From the NCBI RefSeq assembly GCF_003721225.1, contig NZ_RIZI01000177.1, positions 1 to 34,204 of the forward strand: DNA of 34,204 bases, read 5' to 3'. Position numbers and translations under genes: made by a program. The first letter of the stretch is position 1. Each line of letters begins with the position of its first letter. The stretch comes from Acidithiobacillus sulfuriphilus. GTDB taxonomy: Bacteria > Pseudomonadota > Gammaproteobacteria > Acidithiobacillales > Acidithiobacillaceae. Below are positions 31,926 to 34,204 of the stretch, piece by piece. The notes under the pieces are model-generated. The model worked only from the letters and a program-made list of their open reading frames with translations, was not told the DNA's origin and made no database searches.

Positions 31926-32402
31926 TCAGCGCTCGGGGGCGATGATGAACAGGGGTTCGCCATATTCGACGGGCTGACCATTGGCGGCGAGGATCTTGAG
32001 CACCTTGCCTCCCACATCGGCCTCGATTTCATTGAGCAGCTTCATGGCTTCGATGATGCACAGGGTCTGTCCGGCCTTGACGATGCTGCCCTCCTCCACA
32101 AAGGGGGCGGCATCGGGGGATGAGGCGCGGTAAAAGGTACCGACCATGGGCGATTTGATCATGTACCCTTCGGGGAGTTCCGGAGCCGATGCCAATGCCA
32201 ATGCCGGAGTGCTGGGTGGAGTGGCCGCAGCCATGGTAGGCGCTGCCGCTGCCGTTGGCACGCTGGCGGCGGCTTGGAATGGCTGCATCACCGGTTGATG
32301 ACGGGTGATGCGTACCTTGCTTTCGCCTTCCACCACCTCGATTTCGTCGAGGTCGGTCCTTTGCAGCAACTCGGCGAGACGGCGGATAAATTGAATGTCC
32401 AT
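31926..32402 (-). CDS. accB: Biotin carboxyl carrier protein of acetyl-CoA carboxylase
   Basis: The 158-residue protein has an N-terminal helix ([20 protein letters not shown]). A long flexible Ala/Pro linker (about 40-75) follows, then the biotinyl domain with K121 in [14 protein letters not shown]. The signature is EAMK-L-L-N-E rather than the common EAMK-M-M-N. It carries biotin between AccC and the carboxyltransferase (accA/accD not here). accB and accC are the standard co-transcribed pair. Confidence 0.97.
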   Translation of the reverse strand: MDIQFIRRLAELLQRTDLDEIEVVEGESKVRITRHQPVMQPFQAAASVPTAAAAPTMAAATPPSTPALALASAPELPEGYMIKSPMVGTFYRASSPDAAPFVEEGSIVKAGQTLCIIEAMKLLNEIEADVGGKVLKILAANGQPVEYGEPLFIIAPER

Positions 32403-32426
32403 GCTTCTTCCTCTTTTTTGGAATAT

Positions 32427-32879
32427 TCAGGCGCTCTCAAGGCGCCGATGGATGGCCTGCAGGGCGAGGAGGTAGCCGTCGGCACCCAGGCCGGAAATCA
32501 CCCCCATCGCCAGATCCGAAAAATAGGAGTGGTGGCGGAAGGGTTCGCGGGCGTGGATGTTGGACAGGTGCACCTCGATGAATGGGATCTGGACGGCCGC
32601 CAGGGCGTCGCGCAGGGCCACGCTGGTATGGGTGAAGGCCGCTGGATTGATGATGATGTACTGGCAACCGGTGTCGGGGGCGCGATGGATGGCGTCGATG
32701 AGGACATGCTCGGCATTGCTCTGCACACTCTCGACCTGCCAGCCCCAGGCCGCGGCCTGGGCCTGCAGGCCGGCATCAATGGCGGCGAGGGTGTGCCGAC
32801 CATAGTGGCCAGGCTCGCGAGTGCCCAACAGGTTGAGGTTGGGTCCGTGGAGCACGAGGATGTGGGTTTCGCCAGACAT
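32427..32879 (-). CDS. aroQ: 3-dehydroquinate dehydratase, type II
   Basis: The 150-residue length is normal for the dodecameric type II enzyme. Motifs are [19 protein letters not shown] with the catalytic Tyr near 26, the [18 protein letters not shown] block (Asn and His ligands) and [17 protein letters not shown]. It dehydrates 3-dehydroquinate in the shikimate pathway; AroE (17362) does the next step. ATG 32879 is the start of the conserved core; the frame is open to 32921. The aroQ-accB-accC order is very common and confirms the call. Confidence 0.96.
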   Translation of the reverse strand: MSGETHILVLHGPNLNLLGTREPGHYGRHTLAAIDAGLQAQAAAWGWQVESVQSNAEHVLIDAIHRAPDTGCQYIIINPAAFTHTSVALRDALAAVQIPFIEVHLSNIHAREPFRHHSYFSDLAMGVISGLGADGYLLALQAIHRRLESA

Positions 32880-32962
32880 AGATTCCGCTGAGGACCATGC
32901 AAGCCCTAAAGTCTGCCGCAAAAAAGCGGTAAAATCCAGATAATTGGGCCAGCGGGATGAGG

Positions 32963-32980
32963 GCGGCCGGGACCGGCCGC
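32963..32980 (-). terminator. Hairpin after trmL
   Basis: GCGGCCGG (32963-32970) and CCGGCCGC (32973-32980) form a perfect inverted repeat (7 bp with a realistic loop) two bases beyond the trmL stop on the minus strand. No T run follows. Between it and aroQ there is CCGC-A6-GCGG (32919-32932), another inverted repeat that may belong to the aroQ promoter; I could not place -35/-10 boxes. Confidence 0.45.
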
Positions 32981-32982
32981 TT

Positions 32983-33465
32983 CTACAGGGCAGCGCCGGG
33001 AAAGCCGAGCTGGCGCCACGCCTCGAAAAGGGCTATGGAGCAGGCATTGGAAAGGTTGAGGCTACGCTGGCCGGCTTGCATGGGTAGGCGCAGGATCTGT
33101 TCGGGCGGGAGGGAGGCGAGAACTTCGCCGGGCAGGCCGCGGGTCTCGGGGCCGAAGAGAAGGGCGTCCCCGGCCTGATATTGTACCTGATGGTAATGGC
33201 GCTGGCCTTTGGTGCTGAAGGCGAAGAGGCGGGCATCGCCAAGGGCGGCCCGGCAGGCCGGCCAGTGGGGGTGGCGCTGGACGCGGGCAAACTCGTGGTA
33301 ATCGAGCCCGGCGCGTTTGAGGCGGCGATCATCCCAGGCGAAGCCCAAGGGCTCGACGAGGTGAAGGGTGGCGCCGCTGTTGGCGCAGAGGCGGATGATG
33401 TTGCCGGTGTTGGGGGGAATCTCCGGCTCGTAGAGGATGATCTGCAGTGGGTGAGGTGGTCTCAT
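32983..33465 (-). CDS. trmL: tRNA (cytidine/uridine-34-2'-O)-methyltransferase
   Basis: The 160-residue SPOUT protein starts from ATG 33465. It has [24 protein letters not shown], the family opening, [33 protein letters not shown], and the trefoil knot with [29 protein letters not shown]. It methylates the wobble ribose of tRNA-Leu. The frame is open upstream to 33846, but that part is a shadow of comF. It is 13 bp from comF. Confidence 0.94.
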   Translation of the reverse strand: MRPPHPLQIILYEPEIPPNTGNIIRLCANSGATLHLVEPLGFAWDDRRLKRAGLDYHEFARVQRHPHWPACRAALGDARLFAFSTKGQRHYHQVQYQAGDALLFGPETRGLPGEVLASLPPEQILRLPMQAGQRSLNLSNACSIALFEAWRQLGFPGAAL

Positions 33466-33478
33466 CCCGTTTTCCGGT

Positions 33479-34180
33479 TCATAGGGCGCGGGCCAGGACC
33501 CAGACATCGACTTGCCGGCAGCCTGCCGCGCGCAAGGTCTCGGCAAGCACGCCGGCGGTGGTGCCGGTAGTGAAGACGTCATCGACGATGGCCACATGCT
33601 CCGGCAAGGGGCCGTGGATGCGGAAGGCATCGCGGAGATTGTGCCGCCTTTGTTCGGCCTTGAGCCCCACCTGATGGGCCGTATCCCGCTGGCGGCGTGC
33701 GGCGAGGCGGACCGGGATGCCCCAGGCCCGCCCCCAGCGCCGCGCCAGGAGGGCGGCCTGGTTAAAGCCCCGTTCGCGCAGTCGGCTGCGATGTAGCGGG
33801 ACGGGCACGAGGGCATGGGGGAAGGGCGGAAGCTCTTCCCAGGCATTCAGCCAGACATCGGCCAAGGGCAGGGTCCAGTCGAGCCGGCCGCCGAACTTCC
33901 ATGCCTGGATGGCGCCATCCAAGGGGGCGGCATAGGCAAAGGGGGTGTATACGGCGGCAAAGCCGGGGGCTCGCCCCTGGCAGGCGCCGCAGGGACTGTT
34001 GCCGGCTTGGGGGCGCGCACAGATGGGGCAGCGGGTGGCGGACAGCCGGGGCAGTTCGACGCAGCAATCGGCACAGAGGGCGGCACCCGGTGCGGCGCAG
34101 AGGCGGCAACGCTCGGGGAAGATCCAGTCGCGCAGGCTGAGGAGGGAGGTGCTCAGGAGGCGGGGGAGGGTGTCCAGCAT
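33479..34180 (-). CDS. comF: ComF family phosphoribosyltransferase-like protein
   Basis: The 233-residue protein has an N-terminal double zinc ribbon (CRLC, CADC, CPIC, CGAC; residues about 25-68). A type I phosphoribosyltransferase fold follows, with the PRPP loop VAIVDDVFTTGTTAGVL. ComF is needed for DNA uptake and natural transformation in several bacteria, a link with the pilus genes at 18213. Its exact reaction is not known. Start ATG 34180 is 25 bp from the window end and has only a weak ribosome site. Confidence 0.92.
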   Translation of the reverse strand: MLDTLPRLLSTSLLSLRDWIFPERCRLCAAPGAALCADCCVELPRLSATRCPICARPQAGNSPCGACQGRAPGFAAVYTPFAYAAPLDGAIQAWKFGGRLDWTLPLADVWLNAWEELPPFPHALVPVPLHRSRLRERGFNQAALLARRWGRAWGIPVRLAARRQRDTAHQVGLKAEQRRHNLRDAFRIHGPLPEHVAIVDDVFTTGTTAGVLAETLRAAGCRQVDVWVLARAL

Positions 34181-34204
34181 GGGCAGATCATTATCCGTGA
34201 GCGG

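Overview
The window is about 34 kb of GC-rich, densely packed bacterial chromosome. Gene content and order point to a gammaproteobacterium-like, acidophilic, sulfur-oxidising autotroph, most plausibly Acidithiobacillus or a close relative (Acidithiobacillia). The reasons are a DoxX/DoxD-like membrane protein, a class I fructose-1,6-bisphosphatase, several periplasmic c-type cytochromes, and the aroQ-accB-accC-prmA block found in this part of the Proteobacteria. This is an inference from gene content; no rRNA or other marker is present to settle it. I saw no tRNA, rRNA, CRISPR array, insertion sequence or phage gene.

Layout. (1) 1-2576: the 5' end of carA and a small LRV-repeat protein on the minus strand, a gene-poor AT-rich stretch, a duplicated DoxX/DoxD-like membrane protein, and a pirin gene broken by an internal deletion plus a frameshift. 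(2) 2703-5624: an operon behind a good promoter, encoding a di-haem MauG/CCP-like cytochrome, a Tat-exported metallophosphoesterase and a small cytochrome c. This is the most unusual locus here. (3) 5632-10140: two divergent regulator/target arrangements, wrbA<>hxlR-mscS and MFS exporter<>lysR, each with a palindromic operator candidate between the genes. (4) 10159-15522: rlmJ-hypothetical-xth-prmB on the minus strand and gst, a second xth and hemH on the plus strand; the two exonuclease III genes belong to different subfamilies. (5) 15556-18243: slyD, anmK, aroE. (6) 18213-26422: pilB-pilC-pilS-pilR-pilD-coaE-zapD, a type IV pilus operon with its two-component regulator placed between pilC and pilD, tightly coupled and without the pilin gene. 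(7) 26460-28829: fbp, then sspB and a lytic transglycosylase. (8) 28811-34180, minus strand: comF, trmL, then aroQ-accB-accC-prmA-DUF3426-fis.

How it fits together. Most genes are housekeeping: fatty-acid initiation (accBC), the shikimate pathway (aroE, aroQ), haem (hemH), CoA (coaE), cell-wall recycling (anmK, transglycosylase), division (zapD), repair (two xth) and methylation of the translation machinery (prmA, prmB, rlmJ, trmL). The accessory, niche-related part is 1-10140. There the three-gene periplasmic redox/phosphoesterase operon is the best candidate for an undescribed system. My working hypothesis is that the MauG-like di-haem protein oxidatively matures, or works with, the Trp-rich phosphoesterase, using the small cytochrome as electron relay.
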